Source of the DNA: Naematelia aurantialba
Taxonomy: Eukaryota; Basidiomycota; Tremellomycetes; Tremellales; Naemateliaceae
DNA length: 64,000 nt
Direction of reading: 5' to 3'
Assembly: GCA_021527695.1 (NCBI GenBank)
Contig: JAKFAO010000012.1
Location: forward strand, 310,001 to 374,000
Below, piece by piece: positions 54,105-64,000 of the stretch. A program made the position numbers and the translations under genes. Numbering within the stretch: position 1 is the first letter of the stretch; each line of letters begins with the position of its first letter. The notes under the pieces are model-generated. The model had not been told where the DNA came from. It saw only the letters and a list, made by a program, of their open reading frames with translations, and made no database searches.

Positions 54105-56232
54105 CAGTGGGGTGCTGTTGGTACATGCTGTAAAATGTCTGTACATGCTGTGTACCTGTCGTTATCCCACCTGTTTGGGTCGCCACGTAGGAAACTTTGG
54201 ATAGACCGCCACCTCCACTTTGCATGTACATGTCCGGCTCAGCGGAACGTCTTGAGGTTTGTTGTTGCACAGACCGTCAGGAGCAGCATGAACCGGTATG
54301 CCATCCAAGCCAGCTGTGCCGTGTAAACACTAACACCGCTCTTCAGCATCCCCGTCGTGCTTGTTCGTATCTCTTTCTCATGCTTCGCCCTAGCCAGCTA
54401 ATCGCGGTCCCGTTGTAGACGATTGACGAAGTCGAGTACGTCTATCCCTCGGATCATTCTCAAGCACATTGCATTTCTTCCACATGGGTCCCCACCATAT
54501 CTCTCAATTGTCATGCCTACTTTCCCAAGATACCTCTACATCTTCTCATCTCTCATCCGCACTTGCCAGGGTGCTCTCGATATGAGCAGACAAGTTTGCA
54601 TCCACTAACGGGCATAGGTATCTCCTGGACCAACTTGCGAGTCATCCTTCCTCTTCCCCGAATCGGCCTTGCATTCCCCTAATCCGAGCCTGAACCTGAA
54701 CCTGACAGCACACAGCCCCCACCAGACAAGGATGAAGATGCGTTGGTGACCAAGTTGCGCGAGAAGCTCAAGCTGTCCTTGGAGGAGGTTCGCAAAGGCG
54801 CCGAGTAGGCGAGGTCGAAGACCAGGCAGGTCGGACCAAGTTGGGCGGTGGGTGGGAGCCAGAATCCATTCAAGTCAGGGTAGAAGCTGAGGGGAATCCG
54901 GGTGGGACGCGTTTCCCGCCCTGTGCAGGGGATACCGCCGCGAGGTGAGCCAGGAGCCCGAGGCGCCATAGGATCAGCTGATGTCGCAGGATGCTGTGGA
55001 AGTTGGGCTAGGGGCTAGCGGCACCAACATGCATCGCCATGACGCCGAAGCAACCCTCTCATACATGCACATCACTTCAATGGACCCTTATCGCCGAGCA
55101 CCTCTCTCACCCGACTGATGTCCTGCGAGCTGTACTGCTTTGGTGCCCGTTGCCTGCGCAATACTCACTCCACTTGTACTGTGTCAGACGCACTCAATTA
55201 CCGTCCTTCTTCGCTCACTCAGATCGCCCAGCCTGGTCTGAGATCCGAGGATGGCTAGGCGTTATCCCCGGCGTGAATGTGAAACGCTCTACAGCGAGCT
55301 GCCCTGGTGACACTCGCCTCATACGCGACTACCACTGTGCACCGACACCGACACTGACACGGTTGTACGGCTCTCTCCCTCCCAGCTCCGTTCGCCGACG
55401 GTTGTGAGTCTCGCCAGCCTCCTTTCGCTTTTCCGGCACCGTGGCGGCCGAGGCCGCAAGGCAGCGAGTATAGTCGACTTGGTCATCGTGCCAGCGGTGC
55501 AAGAGGTGGATGGTCTAATGACGTCTGTGGCGCCAGTGGTAGGGGTCGTGCTTGGGTCGGGGATCGTACCGGACGTCGAGCTTTTATTGTCGCTCGTCTT
55601 TGCACCGGTTATCGAGCTCGCGCTAGCACCCGGAGCGATGGCAGCAGGCGCCGTGGCCAGCTTGAGGATCACGGAACCGAGCTTACGGTGCGCCTCGACC
55701 TCGAACCGTGAGAGCTTGCGAGGCAACAAGGAAGGCGCGGGCGATGTTTGCCGAGAGCTTACTTCGTCCTGGGTCCTGGGCAGGATGTGAGCAGGATCGC
55801 GACTGTTTGCACGCTTGGGCGGAACAGTGGACTTTGAGCTTGAACGTCCCCCACTGCGCGAGTCTATCTTGGAAGCGTAAGTTGGGGTCATAGTTTCGCC
55901 ATTCTGGTGATGCGCAGAATGAACAAGTGTTCATTCGCAGTTCAGATTCAGCGATTCCTGCCCTGCGACAAAGGACATGGTTTAGCCGCAATAAAGGAGC
56001 TGTTTCCGTCGGTATATTTGGAACATTCTGGGTCAAAGCATACCAGGCAGTGGTGTTTCCTGCTCAAAGGCTTAAGCGGGAACCTGAAAGGCTACCGCTG
56101 CATTCGCATTCGACCTAGTGTCTTTACTAACACTATTATGATTTGATGACGACGTTGCTTGAACTTTTGGCTACTATACCCTGTTCCGCTGCGCCATGAC
56201 GTGCCCGGATTTTCGCCACTCGCGCTGTCCGC
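54105..56232. other. 2.1-kb gene-poor region
   Basis: It lies between the MFS gene and the Rds1 gene 3' ends. One minus-strand ORF (55319-55891) is listed separately as doubtful. A second minus-strand frame (54679-54969) ends in GSGSGSD and looks like chance. No repeats or RNA genes were recognised. Confidence 0.45.
55319..55891 (-). CDS. Doubtful ORF: basic Ser/Thr/Pro-rich protein, 190 aa
   Basis: A single ATG-initiated frame with no recognised domain. It is Ser/Thr-rich and basic, with one helix-like block (RKLSRFEVEAHRKLGSVILKLA) and a VSVSVSVHS ending that comes from a GTGTCGGTGTCGGTG repeat. The opposite strand is also open over much of it (55404-55790), which in GC-rich DNA weakens the case. 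It could be a real species-specific gene or a chance ORF. Confidence 0.3.
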   Translation of the reverse strand: MTPTYASKIDSRSGGRSSSKSTVPPKRANSRDPAHILPRTQDEVSSRQTSPAPSLLPRKLSRFEVEAHRKLGSVILKLATAPAAIAPGASASSITGAKTSDNKSSTSGTIPDPSTTPTTGATDVIRPSTSCTAGTMTKSTILAALRPRPPRCRKSERRLARLTTVGERSWEGESRTTVSVSVSVHSGSRV

Positions 56233-57563
56233 TTAGTCGGCCTGGTACAGACCGAAGGCGAGGATGTAATCGTTAAGAAGTGACAAGTTGTAAGGCGTGA
56301 CATACAGATCCGTCGACGTGAGACCGACAAACGCGGTGCCGTTCAGAATCGGATCTTCTTTTGTGGTGTTGAACACGTAGCCTCCGGGCTGGACGGTCGA
56401 TGCGGTATTGTGGCCGGTGATATTGAGCGGGGTGTAGGTGACGTTGAGCTGGCTGATCCAAGCGGCAAACACGGGCACGGTGTTGTTGACCAGTCCGCCG
56501 ATCGAGGTGTTGTAGGCGTTGTCGGGACCGGTCGACTGGCCCGGCGAGTCCCATGCAAAGGTGACGGTCCGCCCGGGCTCCGTGAGCGACGTGCGGTTGT
56601 GTGTGATGGCTGCCTCGTAGCCGTCGACCAGGAGGGACGGTTCGTTGGTCACGCTCAACCAGGGGAAAATGGGCCACGCGATGCGCGTATTGTTGGCAGG
56701 GCACGACACGATATACCGCGACAGCATAGACCATGCCATCGACTGCGAGATACCAGTCTACACAGCGATGTTAGTTGCCTCTGACAGATCCGTCTATGGG
56801 CACGATGATGGCTCTGCAGACTTGCCTCAAAGTAGACGGGCATGGGGAAGGCGCCGGAGAGCTGGCGGAAGATCATCTGCTGGCGAGCCTCGGTGGTGAT
56901 CGACTGCAAGAGCAACTGTGCGGACGGTCGCGAGTCGAGGTGGGGCAAGAACCCATAGACCCCCGATTCACCCCTAGAGTAATCGTCAGCCTGCAGATCG
57001 GATCCGGGGGTGGCGGGTGGTCGGACGTACCATCGGGTCAAACGCTGGCAAAAGTTGACAAAGTCCCGGACCGTTTCAAAGTCGTACTTGTACGTGCACT
57101 GGCGGGCGGCGGGCCGTCCGTAAGCGGAGACGATGTTGCTCAGGAGCGTGGCATGGCCGACCTCCTATTCCAAGCGTCAGCTGCATGTCCCGCGATTCAA
57201 ATTGGGCGATGAATACGTACCTGGTCGGCCATGAACTGGATCAGTGAAATGTCATCTGCGTCGATCCCAGCAGCGGCAAATTCCTCGGTCGAAAACCGCT
57301 CCACGCCATAGTGGAACAGGTCACTGGGAACCATCAGCAAGAGAGGTTGACGATCAAACGCAGGCCTCCAGCACTCACAGCTCAATCCACTCCTGGTACA
57401 AGCCAAGCGACAGCGACTGGTAGTCAAATTCGGTCATGGTGTGGTACACGGGAGGGGTGTCATTGGATCGCACACCGACACCACCGCTAGGGATCGGCGC
57501 AGGCGCAGCGAGCACGCTGCCGATGAGCACGAGGGCGGCGGGAAGCAGGGTAGCGCTGAGCAT
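56233..57563 (-). CDS. RDS1: Rds1-type ferritin-like secreted protein
   Basis: Belongs to the fungal Rds1/stress-response ferritin-like family (S. pombe rds1 is induced by stress and nutrient shift); molecular function unknown. Exons: 57563-57379, 57323-57221, 57164-57031, 56973-56826, 56757-56233, giving 364 aa. A clear signal peptide opens the protein (LLPAALVLIGSVLAAPAP). The ferritin-like four-helix bundle has YQEWIELDLFHYGVERF, FMADQEVGHATLLSNI (ExxH) and ITTEARQQMIFRQL. The C-terminal beta-rich part has several N-glycosylation sites (NNTR, NRTS, NTTK, NGTA). Intron 4 (56758-56825) requires a GC donor: TTTGAG then GCAAGT, joined to TAG then ACTGG, which yields VYFETGISQSMAW. The neighbour upstream is a proline iminopeptidase on the same strand. 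Confidence 0.93.
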
Positions 57564-58071
57564 TTTTCCAAACGACCACTGTGCGAAACAGAAAGCAGAT
57601 GGGCAACTGGAGGCGCCCCGATGCCGTGGTATGCTGGGTTATATATGGGGTGGTGGCCTTTCCCTTTCAAAGAGACCCATCGTACCGAGAAGATACACGT
57701 CGATGACATTCTCGCTTGCAGCAGTACCCATCTTGGCTTGGGGGGCATCTCCCAGTGACGCCCGTCTCTCCCGGACACATGTCGCCCGAATGCTGGTCAT
57801 CCCATACAAGATATATCGTCATTGGACAAGATCTTGTCGTACGTAAAACACGCAGCGGATGTCTGAAATCGGGACGACGATCGGTACACAAGTGGAGGGT
57901 GGCGGAAAAGTTTATGCCACATAAGAGGCGACTAGTCCTCTTGAGAGTTGAGCTGTCCTAAAATAGGCAATGCTGCGTTCACCGCTGCGCCTAGGTGCTC
58001 TCTATGAGGTGTTACAAAAAAGCAAACTCGTCCGTGGCCTACGGTGCATCAGCTCTGGCGAAGGAGCCGGG
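57564..58071. promoter_or_regulatory. RDS1 promoter region / iminopeptidase 3' end
   Basis: About 500 bp upstream of RDS1 on the minus strand. ATATAACCCAGCAT on the minus strand (about 57630-57645) could be a TATA element. No coding sequence supported. Confidence 0.4.
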
Positions 58072-59696
58072 TCAAAACGGGCCAACTTTGACCAATGCAG
58101 CCATTATTCCCGGCTCCTTCGTAGAGTGTCCGGCATCAGGCACGATAATCAGCTCGCAATTTTCACCATAGGCTCTCTTCAGGTCGTAGGCGTATTTGGG
58201 AGGACAAATCGAGTCGTATCGCCCATTAATCATCTTGCACGGCAGATGGCGACTGCGTGACTGATCAGGCCCAAAGCGGTGTCCTTGACGGCCGAGTCGA
58301 CTCACATTTTTGCAAGCTGCTCCTCCGAGACGAGATGTCGATCTGGCATCCACCCCTGCGCAAGCTCAGAACTAGGCAGAGCGATTCGGACTCACCTGGT
58401 TGATAAAGTAGTGACACTCGATACGCGCAAACGCCCTTGCCCACTTGAGGTCGTTGTCGGCTTTGGCAACTTCCTCCACATCCTGAAGCAGCCGCACGAC
58501 ACTGCTCTCGTACCGACTCCAAGCCTGTGCAGCAGGCAGGGAGATCTTGTCGTCAGGGTCGGTCAGCAGCTCGTAGTAAGCCGAGACCATATCGGAGCGT
58601 TTCTCGGGTGGGATGAGGGCAGCGTAAGCCTCCCTGGACTACATCAGTGTCGTAACCTTGACAAAAGCCGGGGACGGCGCGAGCTCTGCGAGCGAGACGC
58701 GATAGTTTGGGCACATACCATTCAGCAGGCCAGACCACTGTGTATGTCAGCTCAGGCGAAGATGGGGGGCGGGGGGCGGGGGTCCGGGATTTGCAGAGCC
58801 GAGTCGCACGCACTGCTCGTTCCGCCTTGCTGGTAGAACCATCGCAGTTCCGCCTGGGACACGAGAAACAGGCCGCGGAGAATCAGGGCAGTCGCTCGTT
58901 CCGGGTACGTCTCGGCATATGTCAAGGCAAGAGTTGAGCCCCTGGTCGCGGGCCTCAGCCTGGGACCAACATGTATCCCGGAGATCGGAAGTAGCTCACC
59001 AAGATCCGCCAAACACGATCCACTTGCCGATAGCCAGCTTGACTCTGATCTTCTCAATATCGTCGACTGTCGCTGTCAGTCTATACGCCGCGTACATCAA
59101 TCACGATAGATCAGCTCACCTAAGTCCCAAGTCGTGTTTTCCCGAAGTTCGGCCGTGCTGCGTCCTCCGCTCAGCTGAAGATCGTGCCGACGAGTCAAGA
59201 CGCTTCAAGGCATACGCACGGCTCGGACTTTCCTGCGCCACGTTGCGAGAAGAGAATGACGCGGTAGATCTCGGGATTAAAGAACACTGTATTTCCAGAG
59301 CTAATGGACCCGCCTGGACCGCCATGGCTACGAGGTGAGCTTCTGGGCGGTGGCCATGCATTCAGATGAATTAGACAGGGTGCATCAATACCAATGCCGG
59401 GGATCGAGGCCTTCGAGGCCTCTATGGTGGTAGAGAGACCATGGATGGGTTTTGCGGTAAGAGAAACAGGCAGTAGAACAACATACAGGAATACGACTGA
59501 CAGAAGTCAGTATGTGCAGGCGGACCTCAAAGCTGGACTACGCACCAGGCTTCCCGTTTGGATTACCACACTGCATGTAGCTGAGGATACATGGTTAGTC
59601 TTGCAGAGAGCAAGCCGGACAGGCCTACTAGATGTTGTGGATGTCCGTGACCTTGAGGAAGCCCTCGTCATACGGCTCTTGTACCGGATACGACAT
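58072..59696 (-). CDS. Proline iminopeptidase (S33 alpha/beta hydrolase)
   Basis: Removes N-terminal proline from peptides. The 5' exons are well supported: 59696-59629, 59580-59546, 59488-59497 (a 10-nt microexon), 59327-59220, then further short exons to the stop at 58072-58074. Protein opens SYPVQEPYDEGFLKVTDIHN, then YMQCGNPNGKPVVFLHGGPG (oxyanion loop), RVILFSQRGAGKSEPTAELR, ENTTWDLVDDIEKIRV, and the nucleophile elbow FGGSWGSTLALTYAETYPER. Later blocks are FLVSQAELRWFYQQG, WARAFARIECHYFINQ, MINGRYDSICPPKYAYDLK (catalytic Asp) and IIVPDAGHSTKEPGI (catalytic His). The 10-nt exon supplies the bases for VVFL between two introns with normal splice sites, and without it the most conserved motif is lost. 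Expected length is about 320 aa, as in the family. The middle exon ends near 58600-58800 were not all fixed. Confidence 0.92.
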
Positions 59697-60252
59697 TGCG
59701 GCCGGTGTTGGCTGCTCTAGCTTCCGGGACTGTTAAGCAGCCGGGACCGAGACGTTGTCAATATCTCCTGTAAAGATGTTCCCAGACGTGTCTCTTGTCA
59801 CACTGCCTCTAAGACCTTTGTAGATGCAGTTGTATCGAGTTCTTCCCCCTTCCCCTCTCTCCCAGCAGGAGTACTTCTACTGTAGCCCCGGCAGTGCCGG
59901 TCGTGCCTGGAATCTGCCCGCGGTCGTTCGGTAAGCCTTCGCGGTGCAATTGTCCAAGTCAAGTCAAGATTCTACGCGCCAGCCGGGGGCAGCAGCTGCC
60001 AAGGTATGGATCAAGTGCCGATGCATGTTGTGTACAGCAACGGTAAAAGTAAATCGAAACTATGCGATGCGTAGATGATGTGAAACGGAGATAGGGGTGC
60101 AATACAAAGTGTCCAAAAGACCCGCTGCCACTGGGGCTGCTCGGAGGTTACAAGGGCGTATATACCGACAGGCAGATAATATAGGTAAAGTGTATGATTA
60201 AGTATGCTATGCTGTTCGATACGGGCCAAGGGTCTGCGCGTCAAGCTCGCGA
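59697..60252. other. Gap between iminopeptidase start and PCL cyclin stop
   Basis: About 550 bp with no supported gene. It should contain the iminopeptidase promoter (59700-59900) and the cyclin 3' UTR. No repeats noted. Confidence 0.45.
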
Positions 60253-61710
60253 CTAATGGGCTTGGACAGACTTGCGCACCGTCCGGAGCGAGGTCGGTTG
60301 GCGCACGACGAGTTTTTTGAGAAACTCGCGTGGTGACGATGAGGAAGAGTGAACCGGCTCAGACTCGGAGACAATGCGAATGACGCCAGGGCGGTCGGTG
60401 TAAGATGCCTTCCGTGGGGTACCGACAGTCGCACGTAGTGTCCCTGAGGGTGTCTGGCCGACAATGGTCGACGCACCCCATGACTCGGCGGGCGTGCGGT
60501 CACCGGACGAACACGAGCTGGCAAGCGATGCCTGCGAGTCGGTGCTGCCCCGCCGGGCGAGTCCAGGTGTGGGCGCCTCGAGGTGCAGATTCAACTGAGA
60601 CATGGCGAAGGGTGAGGCACTGGTTGCCGCTGACACACGCCGAGACGCTAGTCTCGCCGACTTGGACGACGGGGATGGCGAATCGGCAACAAAAGGAGCT
60701 GGCCGTCGAAAAGTGCTGGATGCGGATCGCGACGACCAGACCTGATGCGTCGCGAGCGACTCACGGCCGTACGACGGCGTAGGAAGAGATGCCGACTTGA
60801 CAAGTGCGACCGGGGGTGGCACATATTTGCTGGGACCCGGGATCGACACCTGTAGCTTGAAGCCGTGTGGTGTAGGTGGAGGCGAGTTGGGTGCGCGAGC
60901 CAGCGAGACTGGCGCCGGAACCGAGCTTGGCTTGGGCAGCGACACCGAGCGTCGAGCGGCCAGGGCTGGGGCATCCCAGAACGGCCGCAGATGCGCAATC
61001 AGCTCATCCTCTTCGACTCGCAGGTTGTAGTCGAGCAGGTACAGTAGCTGCTTCTCCATGAGGTTGACCTCGGCTAGGGAAAAGTAGCGCGCATATTTCT
61101 GCCAGTGCATGTTCTTGGGCGACGAGTCGTTTAGGTATTTGGCCGCCGCGATGAGCACAGCAAGGAACACCCGGAGGCGAGTGTCTTTGAGACCTGCACG
61201 GTGGGGTCAGTCGGTGGCAAAGTAGGCATGGACAGTGGTACATACCGGTCGCGACCGTCGGCAGCTTTGCCTTTAGTCGGTCGAGGTAAACGAGCGTCAC
61301 CGATAGCGTCGGCATCTGCACGTTGCTCTGAACGACCAAGCCGCGGATAAACTCGGCGAGCTCTGGCAGATCCTCGTCCTCCTCGTCCTCTGCAATCTTT
61401 GGCTGTTCCCACCAGTTGATCTCCTTGCCACTGCCATCGAAGAACTTCTTGTCCTTGGTAGGCGTGAGAGGAGGCGAGGGCATGCGTGAAGAGACATCGT
61501 CCGAATCAGAGATGCGGATGACATCGGCAGCTCGTGCAGCAATGTAGTCTGTCCAGGTCAGCGTGAGCAGGTGGAAGGTGTACCATGGTAGAACGAACCA
61601 AAGAATTCCGGCCGGACCTTGTTCTTGAGTGAGTGGACGAGGGCGGGGTTGTGCTGCGAGAGACGGAGGAGGGAGGCGGGGTGGGTCGGGTCTCGCAGTC
61701 GCTGCGCCAT
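60253..61710 (-). CDS. PCL-type cyclin (Pho85/CDK5-class partner)
   Basis: A cyclin of the Pcl1/Pcl2 group that would activate a Pho85-like kinase. Exons 61710-61599, 61548-61246 and 61193-60253 give 451 aa. The first exon has [18 protein letters not shown]; exon 2 begins [18 protein letters not shown]; the cyclin box includes [75 protein letters not shown] and [18 protein letters not shown]. The C-terminal half (about 240 residues) is Ser/Pro-rich and disordered with many S/T-P sites. The start ATG was chosen because the conserved region begins within 10 residues; an earlier frame extension lacks conserved sequence. Confidence 0.9.
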
Positions 61711-64000
61711 GTCGAATTGCCTGTCGGTAGTGGTAGGTCTCGGTCGATGGGTAGGGCTGGAGATCAAATGAGTGTGAGTTTCGTAGCTTGGACGGAGACG
61801 AAAGACGATCTCTCAGAGATGAGGTATGTACGGAGAGTGCTAGGGAGGTTGAAAGAGGACCACTTGTGATGTACGCTGAATGGTGGCCAACACAAAGATG
61901 GGAATCGAAGGGTGGGAATTGGGTGCAGTGGTGGAATCATGAGTAGATATAGCTGATCGCCATTCCCAGGGTGTGGAGCATGACGAGAATGGAGAATCCA
62001 GCGCTGGGTGTGTGTGGAGACAAAAGAGAGGAGGGGGGCGGAAGCCACCACGAGCAAGCAAAAGCCACGGTCGAGATGGCGATTCAATTTACTGGGCGCG
62101 GCTGAGGGCGGGTCAGCCGAGGCAGGCAAGGTTGCAGCTGCGTGAAGGCAAAATAAGGCAAGAATCAGAGGCTTTCCCAGTGTGGAGACTGCGTGCATGC
62201 GTGCGACATAAAACTTGTCTCGAGTGACTGGATCGGGGAAAAACCACAGTGTCGGCTCGTCCTGGGAGAGGATGCAGGAGGTTAGTAGGAAAACGTAGAG
62301 TAGGCAAGAGAGAGAGTCTGTAGGTGTGTTTTGTTTTGGTTGGAAGGAAAGAAAGAAAAAAAGGGGGCAATTTTTGCCACTTCCGTCGATCTTTCTTTCC
62401 TTCTCGCCATCTTTCTTTCTCACATGACGTTTTGCCTTTTTCCTTCCCTTCTTCGTTTTTGCCACCCACGTGTGCCTGGAAGCAGATGCCCAAACCCTAT
62501 GCCGGATCCGGATTGCTTGTCTTCGTTCCCGCCGCCTCACTCAGGTCCCCCCTTCTGCTCTTGTTTTCATTGTGTCTCGCCCCATTTGGATCTAAAAATC
62601 GGCATGACGAGCAGTAGCACGCACTAAGGAGCAGCACCATAGAGTTGCCGCACAGGAAGAGGGGGGGGGGGGGGCTGGGCCTTTAGCCTCGGTTGTGTCG
62701 CCCACGACAGGGTTTAAAGTTTGAGCCGGCTCAAAAGCTCGTGTTCAAAAGGTTTTGATCGTCCGGCAATGACAGAGAGAGTATGCACTAACGAGGCGCG
62801 ATCGAGACTTCGGATCCGGGTGACAGAGAGGAGCCACGTTTAGCTTCGCCACGATTCCCAGGATTGTGGTATTCCATAGATCGGCTGCCCGTTAGCTTGC
62901 TTTGGCCGTGATGTCATTTCGCGACTAGCATGGATGATACTTTCACTGGCCTCCAAAATCATGCAACTCATCTTGTCTTGGAATGGTGCATCCGTGCATC
63001 GCTTCCTCACTTGGCGGCTCCCGATCGACCGCTGCCCTTCATCTCGTCCTTCTAGCTGAGCTCGGGACGACTTCCATCGGAATCACCGGTCAATCGGAAC
63101 AATCATCAATGGCGGTGGCAGCATCGAGTGAGTCACCTAATCAGTTTCATGCACCGACTTAAGCATCTTTTGGAAGGGGGGGATCCCGCCCAAAAGCTGG
63201 GATACGCTTAACCGAAAAACAAGAGGCGTCTGGCGCGCTGCGATGGGATCTGTTTCTCGTCAAACCTAAAGTCGCTCGGTCTTTTTAAACTCTTGCATTC
63301 CAAGCGTCAGGCCGCAAGCATCACCGGGGTTCCACAAAAACTTTCAACTTGGCAGGGACTCGAAGGTCTCTTCAGCACGTCGTAATATCACTCGCCCGAG
63401 GCTTGACGCCACACAGTCCCGCTCACGCAAGCCACTTGGAATCCCGTATTCGGCACCGGGAGGATCTAGAATGCTTGGCTGACAGCGGGAAAGCTGCGAA
63501 TGATGATCGCCCGGGCCGGCAGGCCGGACGGATCTTCCGCTTGGGCTAGGACCGTTCTTCAGACTGTGCTCCGATTAGAGAGTCTTGATAAGCCATACGC
63601 CCAAAACAATCCTGCCGACTCACCAGATCCAAGATCTCTTTCTCGCTCGATACAACTATTTCGGAGTCCTCGTTTATTGCTGCTTCCAATCAGTGATGGG
63701 TGGCCAGGAAGCGTGTCCGAGACAAAGCTTACTCGGAAGCTATGAAGCTATGAAGCATCAGCATTTCTTTGCACCTGGGTAGCGAAATTGACCATGGAAT
63801 CCTTGAGCCTCTTGCCCAATTCGTACCCATTCAGAACCCAGCCCTTCTTCAGCGCCTGTAACTGTAGGGATTTCATGAGCTGTTCGTCACCCATGTTTCC
63901 CAACAGCATGCATGGTAGCGAGTTTGTCGGACACAGGCGAACGTCGATCTGTCGATGAACACTCTCAGGGCCGCATGAGGCAGGTTAGGGCCACAAGCTT
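61711..64000. other. 2.3-kb right-end region without a supported gene
   Basis: It includes the cyclin promoter and leader (61711-62500; a pyrimidine/purine strand bias near 62330-62420), a G run at about 62659-62675, and unassigned sequence to the window edge. Short plus- and minus-strand frames (for example 61764-62540 minus, 63349-63549 plus) have no domain or splicing support. A gene starting beyond the right edge cannot be excluded. Confidence 0.5.

Noticed and set aside
54679..54969. 97-aa minus ORF ending GSGSGSD
   Set aside because: Short, Pro/Ser-rich, no conserved motif and no splice partner; likely chance in GC-rich DNA.
61764..62540. 258-aa minus ORF upstream of the PCL cyclin
   Set aside because: It covers the expected promoter and leader of the cyclin gene, and its composition (poly-Phe/Ser from pyrimidine tracts) reflects base bias rather than a protein.
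1..64000. A biosynthetic gene cluster, mating locus or mobile element
   Set aside because: No polyketide or peptide synthase, pheromone/receptor or homeodomain pair, transposase, reverse transcriptase or terminal repeats were seen; the genes are housekeeping.

Overview
The window is nuclear DNA of a basidiomycete yeast or filamentous yeast. The reasons are intron-dense genes (mostly 33-120 nt introns with GTRNGT donors and CTNAC-like branch points), GC-rich coding sequence, and orthologue sets that look like Cryptococcus/Trichosporon genes (NOB1, PUS7, KIC1, DUS1, ICE2, RMT2, AKR1). Placement in Tremellomycetes, perhaps Trichosporonales, is inference from gene style and remembered homologues, not from a search. 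I saw no operons, CRISPR arrays, transposons, tRNA or rRNA genes.

Layout. 0.9-10 kb: NOB1(-) and PUS7(+) diverge from a 173 bp promoter; a large low-complexity protein (+) follows. 10.6-21.3 kb: KIC1-like STE20/GCK kinase(-) diverges from DUS1(+); ICE2(-) diverges from a mitochondrial-type PP2C(+). 21.7-31.5 kb: CCT2(-)/cyclin C(+), then IMP dehydrogenase(-)/S-adenosylmethionine synthetase(+), both divergent pairs. 32-42.7 kb: RMT2 arginine methyltransferase(-)/acidic protein with an Rrn9-like feel(+), AKR1 palmitoyltransferase(-), APC11(-)/unknown protein(+). 42.9-50.3 kb: importin-13-like karyopherin(-) and a double HMG-box protein(-). 50.3-64 kb is looser: MFS transporter(+), a doubtful small ORF, an Rds1-type ferritin-like secreted protein(-), proline iminopeptidase(-), and a PCL-type cyclin(-), with several 0.5-2.3 kb stretches without a convincing gene.

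Most genes are housekeeping and not functionally linked beyond shared promoters: rRNA/tRNA maturation (NOB1, PUS7, DUS1), purine and methyl-donor supply (IMPDH, SAM synthetase) with one SAM-dependent user (RMT2), and cell-cycle/transcription control (cyclin C, APC11, PCL cyclin). I did not find a new multi-gene system. The most unusual content is in gene structure: four GC-AG introns supported by protein conservation, a 10-nt internal microexon in the proline iminopeptidase gene, a 33-nt intron in the kinase gene, in-frame stop-free introns that split zinc or ankyrin domains, a nearly strict alternation of divergent and convergent genes, and minisatellites placed in introns and 3' ends. Exon coordinates were derived by hand from splice signals and reading-frame continuity; where I give a full exon list the lengths sum to a whole number of codons.
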